Positions 23,386 to 33,456 of a stretch of DNA of 64,000 nucleotides are shown here, piece after piece (position 1 is the first letter of the stretch; each line of letters starts with the position of its first letter). The translations under genes were made by a program, and so were the position numbers. Below the pieces are notes generated by a model. The model was not told the origin of the DNA. It was given only the letters and a program-made list of their open reading frames with translations, and searched no databases. This DNA is from Sipunculus nudus (Eukaryota; Annelida; Sipuncula; Golfingiida; Sipunculidae): the NCBI GenBank assembly GCA_026874595.1, contig CM049308.1, positions 53,765,624 through 53,829,623 of the forward strand, given 5' to 3'.

Positions 23386-23658
23386 GCAATACCAAGAGAT
23401 GTAGAATCTAGTGAGGAATCAACAGGAGAAGAAACACAAGATACTGTTTTGTGTCCACTTTGCATGAAAATATATGTGGAGGATCCTATAGAAACAAGTG
23501 ATTTCAGCATAGGTTGTGATGCTAGTAATGCCTGCAGGTGTCATTATGGCTGCGTAGGTCTCCAAGGAAATGAACAAAGTTTGTCCATTAGGAAATCTGC
23601 CTGGTATTGCCCTGCCTGTGTTAGGGTTGGCAAAGGGAGGGGAAAAAGGAGGAAATGA
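23386..23658 (+). pseudogene. PHD-finger-like frame interrupted by the Gypsy insertion
   Basis: Directly after the 3' LTR an open frame reads an acidic stretch (ESSEESTGEETQD) and then a Cys/His pattern CPLC...CDASNACRCHYGC...WYCPAC before a basic tail (GKGRGKRRK) and stop. The spacing (CxxC, CxxxxCxC, HxxC, CxxC) fits a PHD-type zinc finger, which usually reads histone tails. Removing the Gypsy element and one GCAA puts ATG 18835 in frame two codons before the insertion point. It may be a small host gene, an exon of one, or the C-terminal PHD finger of another mobile element. Confidence 0.6.
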
Positions 23659-23960
23659 TTTGAAGAGCAAAAATTCACTATTCCGCTCATAATTGCTCTT
23701 AATTGACAAAACAGGTGTCATAAAATAGCTAAAAAGATCTATTACTAGATACCATAACGAAGTAAGAAGATTCTAGGTCCAGTGGTTACAATTTGTGCCT
23801 GGTTAACAGACAACTGCTGCTTTGAATGTTTTCAAAAATAGAGAAAATTAGGAAGATCCAGGCTGTGCCACCATTTTGCAGGAACTGATGAAACACTCCA
23901 TGATCAATATGCATGCAAAAAATTATGGTGATCAACTCATAATGCAGTATGTTCACAGAA
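23659..23960. other. No gene recognised
   Basis: AT-rich sequence between the PHD frame and a Gypsy fragment, no convincing frame on either strand. Confidence 0.5.
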
Positions 23961-24486
23961 TGATGTCTTGATGGAGTCAGATCTGAGACAAAACATCTTG
24001 GTGTTCTTGATAGAGTGCTTTCCAGATTAGCCAAATTCAATATCAAGGCTAAGCAGAGAAAGAGTGAATTTCTCAAAACAAAGCTCAGGTTTCTAGGACA
24101 AGTGGTTGATAAAGTTCTAGGAACCAGATGAGACCAAGGTCAGAGCCTTCAGTAAACTCAAAGCACATGAGAATATTAAAGAGCTTCAGTCTGTGTTAGG
24201 TATAGTGAATTACTACGGTTTATTTTTACCATTCCAAGCTAACACATTGAAACCATTGTATGATCTAATGAGAAAGGACACAACTTGGCTGTGGTCAAAA
24301 CAGTGCCATGAATCCCTGGAAATGGTTAAAAGACAGTTGTCAGATAGCCAAGGATTGGTTCACAATGGCCAAAATTAAGCTTTGTCAGTTGCTTGTAATG
24401 CTTCCCCTTATGGTGTAGGCTGTGTTTTATCTCATGTGATGGACAATGGCGATGAAAGACCAGTTGCCTTTGCTTCTAGAACATTA
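23961..24486 (+). pseudogene. Gypsy pol fragment (RT thumb to RNase H)
   Basis: Broken frames read HLGVLDRVLSRL, FLKTKLRFLGQVVDK, ELQSVLGIVNYYGLFLPFQ and ALSVACNASPYGVGCVLSH followed by RPVAFASRTL. This is the RT connection region and RNase H start of a Gypsy element. The wording differs from the 18845 element, so it is another family. The fragment stops abruptly at RTL, where the SGNH-like frame begins. Confidence 0.85.
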
Positions 24487-24509
24487 ACCCTTTTCTATTT
24501 ACTAATGCA

Positions 24510-25003
24510 ATGGTTCTCGTCACTTCTGAGGTTAATAAGTTAAGTGCTTATATGGCCGCCCATGTGGGCAAACTTCGCCCTAACTTCAGATTTCCAGCTG
24601 ATACTTGTGATGTTAATGTTCGTGGGGTACATGGTTACATGGTTGCCAAATTACGCCAGGAAATGGGGCTGGTACATACGGTCAGGCGGGTGTTTGATCT
24701 ACTCCACATTGGGGGGAACGATTTGTCCCAGGAGGGGCTGGCTGGCCTCCCTGAGGTCATAGGCAATAACATTTATGACCTGTGCGCTCACCTGCATAAT
24801 GACCTTGTATCTGTGATTCAGCTGAAACCGAGGTTCCCACCCTACTGTGGAAGGTCTATATCCTGCTAACTCTGCAACCAGTACTAAGAGGCTGTTTTAG
24901 GAGACACTGAGTATATCTCCTTTCGGCAACACCAAAACTTTAAGTTGAGCAGGCCCCTTTTTGGTAATGATGGAGTGCATTTTAGCCTAGTTGGCTAACA
25001 AAA
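24510..25003 (+). pseudogene. SGNH-hydrolase-like domain upstream of DIRS copy 2
   Basis: The frame reads SEVNKLSAYMAAHVGKL, VRGVHGYMVAKL, VFDLLHIGGNDLSQEGL and QLKPRFPPYCGRS. After a stop it continues RQHQNFKL and LFGNDGVHFSLVG. HIGGND and DGVHFS match the GxND and DxxH blocks of SGNH/GDSL hydrolases, which cleave esters of lipids or sugars. The nucleophile block (normally GDS) appears degraded to TSE at the left end. It lies about 230 bp upstream of the DIRS-like ORF1, the same order as at 12413. A domesticated esterase is unlikely given the stops. Confidence 0.6.
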
Positions 25004-25231
25004 TCTATGATAATAGAAATACAGTTGTTTAGTAATGGATTGGCTTAATGAACCTTATTCAAAGACATTAACATACATGCTAAGCAATATATATATGTAT
25101 ATGGTGTATACATGGGTATATTCACATGAATATTACTGTGAACACAGGCAGCTGTCATCTCTTAAGGGTAGATTATGTCAGTCTATATTCATGAATATCT
25201 TCCGCAGGCAGGGTCATTTTCAAATTTGCAG

Positions 25232-26724
25232 ATGCCCCCAAGGAAGAGGAAGGCTCCTCAGCGTCTGGTAGAGCATAAAGACAGTGCTTCCCCACGTTCA
25301 CCCCATCATAGCCCTGCTGTCAACCCATGTCCGAGCCCAGCTCCTGAGGTAACTGCTGACAACTCTAGTTTAACGGAAGCACAGATGACCCGCCTCATCA
25401 AGAACATAACCTTAGAGGTGAATGCTGACTTTGACAGGCAAAAGGAACAGTTCATGGAAGACAGAGGAATCCTTCCACACAAGGACGATCAAGTTGACAA
25501 AGTCGCAGGTAGTGCTGTTCCTCCAATCTCAGGTGAGGCCCCTCCAGCTGGTGAGATCTAAGATGATATAATCAATATTGCCGATAGGGTGGACAAAGAT
25601 TTGAAAGACTGTAAGGGAGTACACTGACTTATGTAAACTTGTAGGCTTGTCCCCTTATGACAAGAATAGTAGGGATCCCAAGAAACATTCCAACCCACCT
25701 TCAGCCTCTAAATCAAGTGGAAAACAGGCAATGTTAAATATCCACGAATAGAGATCAGCCTTCCTCGTTTTTTATTGCTGTGTATAGTTCACAACCTGAA
25801 CTAGCTCAAGAAGCGCCATCTTAATGCACCTGCATGGAGACAGTCCGGTCCCTATACAATTATGGCAATGACTGGTGCACTTACGACATAGAATTTAAAA
25901 AGGTCCGTGTTAACACTGGTCCGAGATGGGATAAGCGGCACTAGGACATCTGGCTAGATTCACTGACAGTCAGAGGCATGGGGAACAGAGCATATCCCTC
26001 CAAGATCTCATAGACTCCCTAGCTCTTTTGGTCAGGGCTGCCAGCCAATAGTTGCTGGGCATTCAACAAAGACTGGTCATGTGCATGTTATAGCCTTGTC
26101 CCTTCCAGCATCGCTGCAGTTCCTGCTGCAAATAAGAAGTGTCCTAGCCATCCATCCTCCAGCCATCTCACCACAACAGCCGTCCTCAGCAGTTCAACCC
26201 TAGGTTGCAGTAGAGAACCAATGCAGTCCCAACCCAAGCCCCTAGTCAAACAACAAACAATTGGCCAAGGAAACTCTAAACTACCTACCCCTGTTAACAC
26301 TGAAATTCTGGCCCACCTGCGCCACAAGTATGGCTATCTAGAACCGCATCCATCCACTTTGATCGAGGGTTTCACTAGAAAATTCACTGACTCACATTCT
26401 AAAAATCATTTAACAGCACTCTCCATATCTTAAGTGGTCATGAAGAAATTATCAAAAGAATAAGCTGCAGCCTGAGTTGCCAGGCCATTTGTCCAAAAAC
26501 CTTTTGTCCTGCTACGAGTATCCCCACCAGGTGTAGTGCCTAAGAAGCAACCTGGCCAGTACAGGTTCAACCATAATCTGTTTCAGGCCCGTGAAATCAC
26601 TATTAAAACGTGTCTGAATGACACCTATAAAGCCTATGCTACACATAGCAATATAAATACACAAGGTATGAAACGACTGACCGAGGACCCCGATAGTGAT
26701 TTCAAGGGCCTGTGAATCTGTCAT
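25232..26724 (+). pseudogene. DIRS-like ORF1 and RT start, copy 2
   Basis: ORF1 starts MPPRKRKAPQRLVEH and stays open to 25558 with a Pro/Ser-rich stretch and EVNADFDRQKEQFMED, matching broken text in copy 1. Further pieces read NDWCTYDIEFKKVR, IWLDSLTVRGMGNR, CWAFNKDW (zinc-knuckle region degraded) and then the RT entry VSPPGVVPKKQPGQYRFNHN. The site where copy 1 carries the family A insertion is uninterrupted here. The frame fades after about 26724 and no recombinase follows. The copy is a decayed 5' part of the element. Confidence 0.75.
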
Positions 26725-26767
26725 ATATATCCCATTGTATATATTAGTGTAAGCTAATGGTTTTTAA

Positions 26768-26885
26768 TGTCTCAAGTGAGCTTAGTCACCACATAGTAAT
26801 TTTTTGCCTGTAGGCAGGTTGTCATAAGATGTGCTATAGATTCCACAGTAGGTTTCCCATGTCTCAAGTGAGCTGGGTTAAATAA
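26768..26885 (+). repeat. Two copies of TGTCTCAAGTGAGCTK
   Basis: Copies at 26768-26783 and 26870-26885 differ by one shared base change (CAAG for CATG) from the set at 17625-18259. They sit after DIRS-like copy 2, as the other set sits after copy 1. Confidence 0.7.
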
Positions 26886-26947
26886 ACAGGTTATCTGAAG
26901 GGAATCTACTTAAGTTTCTAAAGATGAGATGTGAGGATTGCTAAGAC

Positions 26948-28140
26948 ATGATTAAGTGGGTGAATGATAACAAATATCTGTCTCATGATATTCAGGATGA
27001 GATGACAATAATTATGGGACTCTCAGTTCTGAGAACCATTCTTCATGAAATACGTGACAGCAAATGGTTCAACATAATGGCAGATAAAACAAGGGATATC
27101 AATAATAAAGAGCACCTTGTGATCATCATTCCATGGGTGACTGACAGCTATGACATCAGAGAAGATATGGTTGTATTGGTGACAGTTTCCAGTCCAACAT
27201 TTGATGAGCTGACTAGAGCTATCAAAGATGTGTTCACTTGCTGCATGCTCCCACTGACAAACTGACATGGCCATTGGCCAGGCATATGATGGGGCTGCAA
27301 ACAAGGTGGGAAGCCTAAAAGGTGTCGCAACTCAGACCTAGTCTGATTACCCAGCAGCACTGCCCATTTACTGTTTTGCACACAAGCTTAATTTAGCACT
27401 GAAGGATGTGTACAAATCATTAAAAGGCATCAAAGATGCTATGAACATAGCCATGGAAATATCCGACATGATCCATTATTCCCCGATGTGACATGTGCTG
27501 ATTGAAAATCAAGAATGACATCAGATTTGATGCAGCTGGATTGAGACCACTATGTCAAACTGGACAATGCACACAGGTGCCTTCTAATCTATACTTCATA
27601 ACTATGCTGCTCTGGTGAGAACATTTGAGGAAACCAACAACAGCATGATGATTATGACAGGAAAGTGGGAGGTCTTGTTGCAATGTCAGAGAAGTTTTCC
27701 ATATATTTTGGAATGCGACTGGCTCATATGGTGTTCAGCGGTCTGGAGCAGGTCTCCACAGTTTTCCAGAAGAGGAGTTTCAGTGTGGATGAGGCATCAG
27801 CAGCAGTTGAGATATTCCACAGGACTACCTGAACAATCTGAGATCTGAGGAAAAGTTCAAAGAGTTCTACTCATCCACTGTGAAGGCATCTGCTTCTCTC
27901 AGACATCACCCATGTATGTCTGCCTTGCTACAGACGTAGATTTGATGAAGGATCTGCACTTCACAGGTTTGATGACACTGAGGTTTACTTCAGATCATTG
28001 TTCAATTAAACTTTGGAAAAATTAGTTGTGGAGGTTGATGAAAGATTCAACAAGAATAAACTGCAAGTCCCGACAGAGATTGAAGCTATAGTGCTGAAGG
28101 CAGCATATAACGAGGAACCTTATGGTAACACCTGGTCTGC
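26948..28140 (+). pseudogene. hAT-superfamily (DUF4371-type) transposase remnant
   Basis: The first frame reads WVNDNKYLSHDIQDEM, LRTILHEIRDSKWFNIMADK (first Asp region), KEHLVIIIPWV and IREDMVVLV, the usual order of DUF4371 proteins (ZMYM1-like hAT transposases). After shifts it continues MAIGQAYDGAANKVGSLKGV, YCFAHKLNLALKDVYKSLK and MEISDMIHYSP, then scattered later pieces (FQKRSFSVDEASAAVEIF, HRFDDTEVYF). Many stops show it is dead. The N-terminal zinc finger and C-terminal dimerisation region were not found. A domesticated ZMYM-type gene is excluded by the stops. Confidence 0.8.
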
Positions 28141-28424
28141 AATTCTACAAGGGGGACATAGACCTTGACATACATGTAAACACAGTTATGATTCTATGCT
28201 AAATCATAGGTTTACATTTACATGGCATGTATGGTACTTGCTGTGTTTGCTGCACTTACACTATCAGTCACTACCATATCAGTTTATTTTAGAAGACCTG
28301 AGTGTCAAGGCTAGGTCAAGGTATGCTGAGTGAACACGCTGCCTGACGTCTCGACAGTTGACTGTCGATCAAGGTCCCAGCCATTTCTTATATAGAGCAC
28401 TCTGCCCACTGGCAGGTGTGTACA

Positions 28425-28510
28425 GTGAAACTCCTCTAATCCGGACACTCAACGGACTGGAGGAATTTGTCTGTATTTGTGAGTTGTCCTATTTAGAGGA
28501 GTTTGGCAAA
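28425..28510 (+). mobile_element. pogo/Tigger-like terminal repeat fragment (Tc1/mariner superfamily)
   Basis: TACAGTGAAACTCCTCTAAT then CCGGACA resembles the CAGTG...CTCTAATCCGGACA terminal repeat of Tigger/pogo elements and begins at a TA. About 45 bp later GTCCTATTTAGAGGAGTTT is a partly matching inverted end. This looks like a very short internally deleted copy. Confidence 0.55.
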
Positions 28511-28593
28511 TTGCATCAATTCTTCATTAAATGTTATTGATATCCTCTGTTTGATTATGTTGACACTAAATTTTAATAAATATTATTATAAAA

Positions 28594-29791
28594 CTAGATG
28601 TGTCTGAACGACACGAATGCCCCCGCCTTGGGCAAATTAGAAACATTTGTTAGATTTTGTAAAATTTTTAAGTTCAGGAGGTGTCGTATGGTCAAAAGTA
28701 GGTTGACGGGGACAAAACGCGAACTCGATCTGTAATTGGTAATTATCTGCCCACACATAAAAAATCAGGGTGGTATCTGCAGGCATTGCAAAAAAAAATT
28801 CTGCACATATGCATTTGTTATGAAAATTTCTATTTTTCATTAAACTTTCTATGTTCAGGAGCAGTCGAATGGTCAAAAGTAGGTCAACTTGGACAAAACA
28901 AGAACGTGATCTGTAGATGCTCATTATCTGCCCACACCAAAAATCAGGCCCGTATCTGCAGTCATTGCGAAAAAAAGTCTGTACATGTGCACTTGTCATG
29001 AAAATTTATATTTTTTTATGAAATTTTCTATGTTAGGGCACCGTCAAACGGTCAAAAGTAGGTCAACTGGGACAAAACGTGAACTCGATCTGTAACTGGT
29101 CATTATCTGGCCACGCACAAAAAATCAGGCCAATATCTGCAGGCATTGCGAAAAAAAGTCTGTACATGTGTATTTGTCATGAAAATATCTATTTTTCATG
29201 AAATTTTCTATGTTCAGGAGCCGTTAAGCGTCAAAAGTAGGTCAACCGGGACGAAACGCAAACTCGATCTGTAACTGGTCATTATCTGCCCACACACCAA
29301 AAATCAGGCCAATATCTGCAGGCATTGTGAAAAAAAGTCTGTACATGTGTATTTGTCATGAAAATTTCTATTTTTCATGAAATTTTCTAAGTTCAGGAGC
29401 CGTAAAGCGTCAAAAGTAGGTCAACCGGGACGAAACGCAAACTCGATCTGTAACTGGTCATTATCTGCCCACACACCAAAAATCAGGCCAATATCTGCAG
29501 GCATTGTGAAAAAAAGTCTGTACATGTGTATTTGTCATGAAAATTTCTATTTTTCATGAAATTTTCTAAGTTTAGGAGCTGTAAAACGGTCAAAATAGGT
29601 CAACCGGGACGAAATGCAAACTCAATCTGTAACTGGTCATTATCTGCCCACACACAAAAAATCAGGCCAATATCTGCAGGCATTGCGAAAAAAAAGTCCG
29701 TACAACTGTTTGATTTCAGAATGACGGAAGGACGGAAGGACGGACATGGGTAAAACTATATGCCCCGGCCACTTTGTGGCGGGGGCACTAA
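28594..29791 (-). mobile_element. Non-autonomous Helentron-like repeat, family B (pearl-like)
   Basis: About 1.2 kb. The core is six tandem units of 179-181 bp (anchor GTCAAAAG at 28691, 28872, 29051, 29230, 29409 and 29589), followed by a GGAC/GGAA microsatellite at about 29722-29745. In its own orientation (minus) it begins TTAGTGCCCCCGCCAC, a hairpin with GTGGCCGGGGCA, and ends with an inverted GGCGGGGGCA, the hairpin GTGTCGTTCAGACAC and ATCTAG. Short core repeats followed by an ACGG-type microsatellite is the layout of 'pearl' repeats of bivalves. No protein is encoded. Confidence 0.8.
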
Positions 29792-29955
29792 AAGGAAAGA
29801 CAAACACTTTCTTTCTCTCTTTCAATTTATCAGCTAGGCCTTACACACTAATTTAGGCAGTTTCACATCACAGTTTCACATCAACATACCATGCTTCATC
29901 TTCTAAGTAAACATATATCATGGATGGTTGCACTAGGTATATTGAAGACTGATTA

Positions 29956-30651
29956 TTGACAGCATCCAGACAGCATGATTATTTGTTAAAGGATAGTCAT
30001 CACAACACATTCATCATTACAATACTGATACTTACACATGATTTAAATGCCAACAATGGGATTCCTGTTCAGAGGATTCTTGATCTTGTCACAGAAAACC
30101 CAAAGAACAGAGAAACTTATGCCAAGCTTGTTCTCCATCTCTACTTTATAAAGGAAAACTGCAGCCACTTGATTGAATCACTAACACACCTTGAAGCAAC
30201 AGGTTTTCCATTGACAGTAACACTTTATAACACTATTGAAGATCTTAGGGCTTACATAAGAGTTGGGACAGAGACACCAGTTTTGGTCCTGAAACTGACA
30301 GGATGCTTCAGAAACAGCATGTCGACTGATCTGAATAAAAGAAAGATAAACTATCAGATGACATTGACCGCCAAATTGATGAAAAACTGGCAAGTCTCAA
30401 AACCAAACAGCAATCAACCCCTGCAGCCAGCAGCCAATCAGACAGTCAACACAAAGGTGAGTCCATTTTTACCTATCGTGATCACAGAAGAGCAGAATGA
30501 AAGTTTGGGTTCCTCACTGACACTTAGCAGTAGGTTTGCTACAGCAGTGAAGGCCAAGATCATCGCTGGTCAGTACACAGACAATGCCCTCCTTTTGTCT
30601 AAACAGGAAAGAGCACAGAAGAAGGGTTTTGGGTTAAGAGGTCAACAGTAA
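29956..30651 (+). pseudogene. Chimeric frame: transposase-like fragment joined to DIRS-like ORF1
   Basis: An open frame of about 230 codons beginning with TTG. The left part (about 30050-30270) reads NPKNRETYAKLVLHLYF and CSHLIESLTHLEATGFPLTV, which resembles text found in animal transposase-like proteins, possibly hAT, but I cannot name the family. From about 30300 the wording changes, and the end (SSRFATAVKAKIIAGQY...) suits a DIRS-like ORF1, which continues downstream. A neighbouring frame (LSDDIDRQIDEKLASLK) also looks coding near 30350, so a frameshift is likely at the junction. Confidence 0.5.
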
Positions 30652-31085
30652 TAATTCAGGCCCCCCGGACACTCAAGTGGATCCCAGAGCCAGAACGTCC
30701 CCTTGCATTGAATCAGTGGATTCCCGCATTTACTGTGTATTTGGCAGTTCTGACTAAGCATGACTCAACACTGGCCCCTAGACTGCTAAAACATATGGAC
30801 ACCGTCGGGAAACTAGCCTAAAAAGGTGCTGCCTGGCATAAGTGCGATCAGGACTTTCCCAAGCTTTTGGAGACTGGAGTAGTATCCTGGGGGATTAAGC
30901 ATTTAGAACTCTATATGGAAGCAATGACAGACAAGTTTGACAAGAATAGAATCAACATAGAAGGCAGACAGCATTCCTTGTCAGCCCTTTCGTGGCAGCA
31001 AAAAGCAGGAACCTGTGTCCCAGGGATTCTGCTTTTGATTCAACAGAGCTCATGTCAGCTTTCCGAGAAACTTAGCAAGGCATAA
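30652..31085 (+). pseudogene. DIRS-like ORF1 (gag-like), copy 3
   Basis: In phase pieces read LNQWIPAFTVYLAVLTKHDS, LLKHMDTVGKLA, a stop, then GAAWHKCDQDFPKLLETGVV and SWGIKHLELYMEAM. The W-x-x-AF...Y..D..F pattern followed by W..KHLELYM is typical of DIRS ORF1 proteins. The wording differs from copies 1 and 2, so this is a second DIRS-like family. The zinc-knuckle end and most of the RT palm are missing before the pol part starts near 31100. Confidence 0.65.
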
Positions 31086-31099
31086 GAGTACCTAGTTAA

Positions 31100-32075
31100 A
31101 AGGACGAATGGGACAAATAGTATAGTCCATGTGTTAGATGACTTTTTATTTCTTAGTACATCAGAACAGGAATGCAGACAGTTATTGACTAGCTTTTAAG
31201 ACTTGTTTAGAGAGATAGGCATCCCCATAAAGGCAGAGAAAACTCAAGGTCCTGATCAAGTGCTGACATTCTTAGGGATAGAGCCAGATAGCTTAAGACA
31301 AGAAGCAAGACTTCCCTTAGATAATGTGGTTAGAACCAAAGAAACAATTTTAAGTTTTCAGCGGAGGAAAAAGGTTCAGCTCAAGGAACTACAGTCTATA
31401 ATAGGTCAGCTTAATTATGCTTGTCCAGTAGTACTACAAGGTAGGGCATTCTTAAGGAGATTAATTGACTTGACAAAAGGCTGGATTAGACTGCACCATC
31501 ATGTGAGGATTAACAAGGAAAGCAGGAAAGATTTGAAGGATTGGGATCAGTTCCTTTCTGCACATAACGGCAGATCCTTTTTCATCAAGGAGGTCCTAGA
31601 TTCATCGGATTTAGATCTATACACTGATGCTTCGGATTTAGATCTATACACTGATGCTTCACACAGGTTAGGGTATGGAGCTGTTTTCGGCTCTGCCTGG
31701 TTTAGTGGGCTCTGGCCAGATACTTTGAAGAACTACAGCATTGTAATTTTAAAGCTATAACCAATTGTTTTGGCACTAAATCATTGGAGGGTCATACTGG
31801 GTAACAAAGCAATAAGGATACACAGACAACCAAGCTCTAGTATCAATTATCAATAACAAATCTTCAAAAGATCCTCAGGTCATGATCCTTATTAGGAGAT
31901 TAGTATTGATAACACTCAAACATAACATAATACTAGAAGCAGTTCACATACCAGGTCAATATTATGCTTTAGCAGATGCACTTTCTCGTTACCAGAAGTC
32001 TACATTTCTGAGGTTGGCACCCTACATGGACCCATACCCTCAGACAGTGCCGCCAGTGCCAGTGTGTCTCAGTTA
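31100..32075 (+). pseudogene. DIRS-like RT (palm end, thumb) and RNase H, copy 3
   Basis: VHVLDDFLFLSTSEQE gives the catalytic aspartates. After a stop, EIGIPIKAEKTQGP, LTFLGIEPDSL, QLKELQSIIGQLNYAC and GRAFLRRLIDLTKGW form the thumb and connection. RNase H shows LYTDASHRLGYGAVFG, with the segment SDLDLYTDA present twice because of a perfect 27-bp direct repeat (about 31606-31659). The later RNase H part is shifted, ending IPGQYYALADALSRYQKS (about 31950-32010). Compared with copy 1 the order is undisturbed, and the recombinase follows on the same strand. Confidence 0.85.
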
Positions 32076-32920
32076 GTACAGGTGGGAAAACAGATAATAG
32101 AGGGTAGCATAGCAAAATCCACCAGGATAACAAAGAGAATTTTGTAATACTTTGAGGCACCAAGAATGGGGGACATGTCCAGTAGCACCTTCAACAACAT
32201 TTCTCTTCCAAGTCGACTGGTTTGATAAAGGGATTGAGGGTAGTGCATTAAAGACGATGGCTTTAGCTATAACATACTCTTACAAGTTGGGGAACTAATG
32301 GGATCCAACTACAACTTGGCTATCAAGAAGCATTTGTCAGGAACACAAAAAATTAGACCTGCAGTTGACTTCAGTAATCAAGAAGCTCTTTACTTCACTC
32401 CCTCTGGCAGCAGGTAGAGAATACACAAGGTCGCTACTATGAGCCTTGTTTGTGGTTTAATTGCTATTATGGTTTCTTTAGAATAGGGGCACTTATCCCA
32501 AGGGGGGAAGTAATTCAGTTCTTAGACTGTACATTCATACAAATAGATGGCCAGATTACATTCAGGATTTGTCTGCGAAATTTTAAGAATAGGGATACTT
32601 GTCTCCCAACAGTTGTCAATATTCAAGAGAGACCTGATATGTGCCCTGTAAATACTTGAAAATTTCCTTGAGAGACAGAGAGCAAAGGCCTCTATTTTCA
32701 TTCCCCTTGGAATTCCTTTTTACCAGGAAATCCTTCGTCACCATCCTGAAAGATAATCTTCGGCTAGCAAGGTTTAAAACCAGTAAATACTCTGGTCATA
32801 GCTTCAGAATTGGAGCAGCCACGGAAGCTGCACCAAACAGTACGTCAGATGTCTAGATTAGATAATTAGGCAGGTGGAAGACAGAAGCTTTTAAGCGATA
32901 CTTAAGACTTCATATGCTCT
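32076..32920 (+). pseudogene. DIRS tyrosine recombinase, copy 3
   Basis: The N-terminal part is broken (IIEGSIAKSTRITKR; ITYSYKLGE-like text near 32270). The catalytic part is readable: FFRIGALIPRGEV (first Arg) near 32470, YSGHSFRIGAATEAAP (HxxR) near 32795, and GRWKTEAFKRYLRLHM (Trp and candidate nucleophile Tyr) near 32870-32920. This is the R...HxxR...Y tetrad of tyrosine recombinases, which insert DIRS elements without target duplication. Stops and shifts occur between the blocks, including one (TAG) just after STSDV, so it is inactive as read. Confidence 0.85.
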
Positions 32921-32929
32921 AAACCAGGT

Positions 32930-33456
32930 ATTTTAAGTAGGCTGAGTGGGGCAAGGGAAAGAGAGTAGGTAGAGTTTAGAAAGCTTAGCAAATTCATCAC
33001 ATTTGACCTGTATGGTGTTTAGACTAGCCTAGCTAAAAAGCAATTACTTACAGAGGATACTGTTTTTATAAAGTTGGGTGAGACCCTTTATCGTGTCTGA
33101 AGGACGTAAGATAGGTTTATTCTTTTAAAAATGTTTGTCTGAAACCATAACATAAGAGCTTATTATAAGCAAAGGTAGGAGGCATTAGTGTCGTAGGTTA
33201 GAGAGGGTTAGTTTTGTCCATAACCATCACATGGGAGCAGAATATAAGATTATTTAGGGGCCAGTATAGGTCACAACACATATTTGAGCTATATTCAGCA
33301 TATATGCACAAGGGATAATACAAAAGTAATTCTACAATTAGGATACAGGATATAGTTAAGGGGTTATTACAAAGAAGCATTTTGTTAAAAGGATATTAGG
33401 ATAGAGTTAAACACCTTAATCATGAGCTGAGACTAACCAAGACGTAAAGGACTCCT
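32930..33456 (+). other. 3' noncoding sequence of DIRS-like copy 3
   Basis: No frame of interest. It connects the recombinase to the palindrome array. Confidence 0.5.

Noticed and set aside
26600-26630. GTGTCTGAATGACAC inside DIRS copy 2, similar to the family B 3' hairpin
   Set aside because: Only the 15-bp hairpin matches; neither the ATGCCCCCGCC inverted repeat nor a core unit follows, so it cannot be called an insertion.
28640-29730. CRISPR-like regular repeats
   Set aside because: The 179-bp units are directly adjacent with no unique spacers, the genome is eukaryotic, and a transposon core array explains them.
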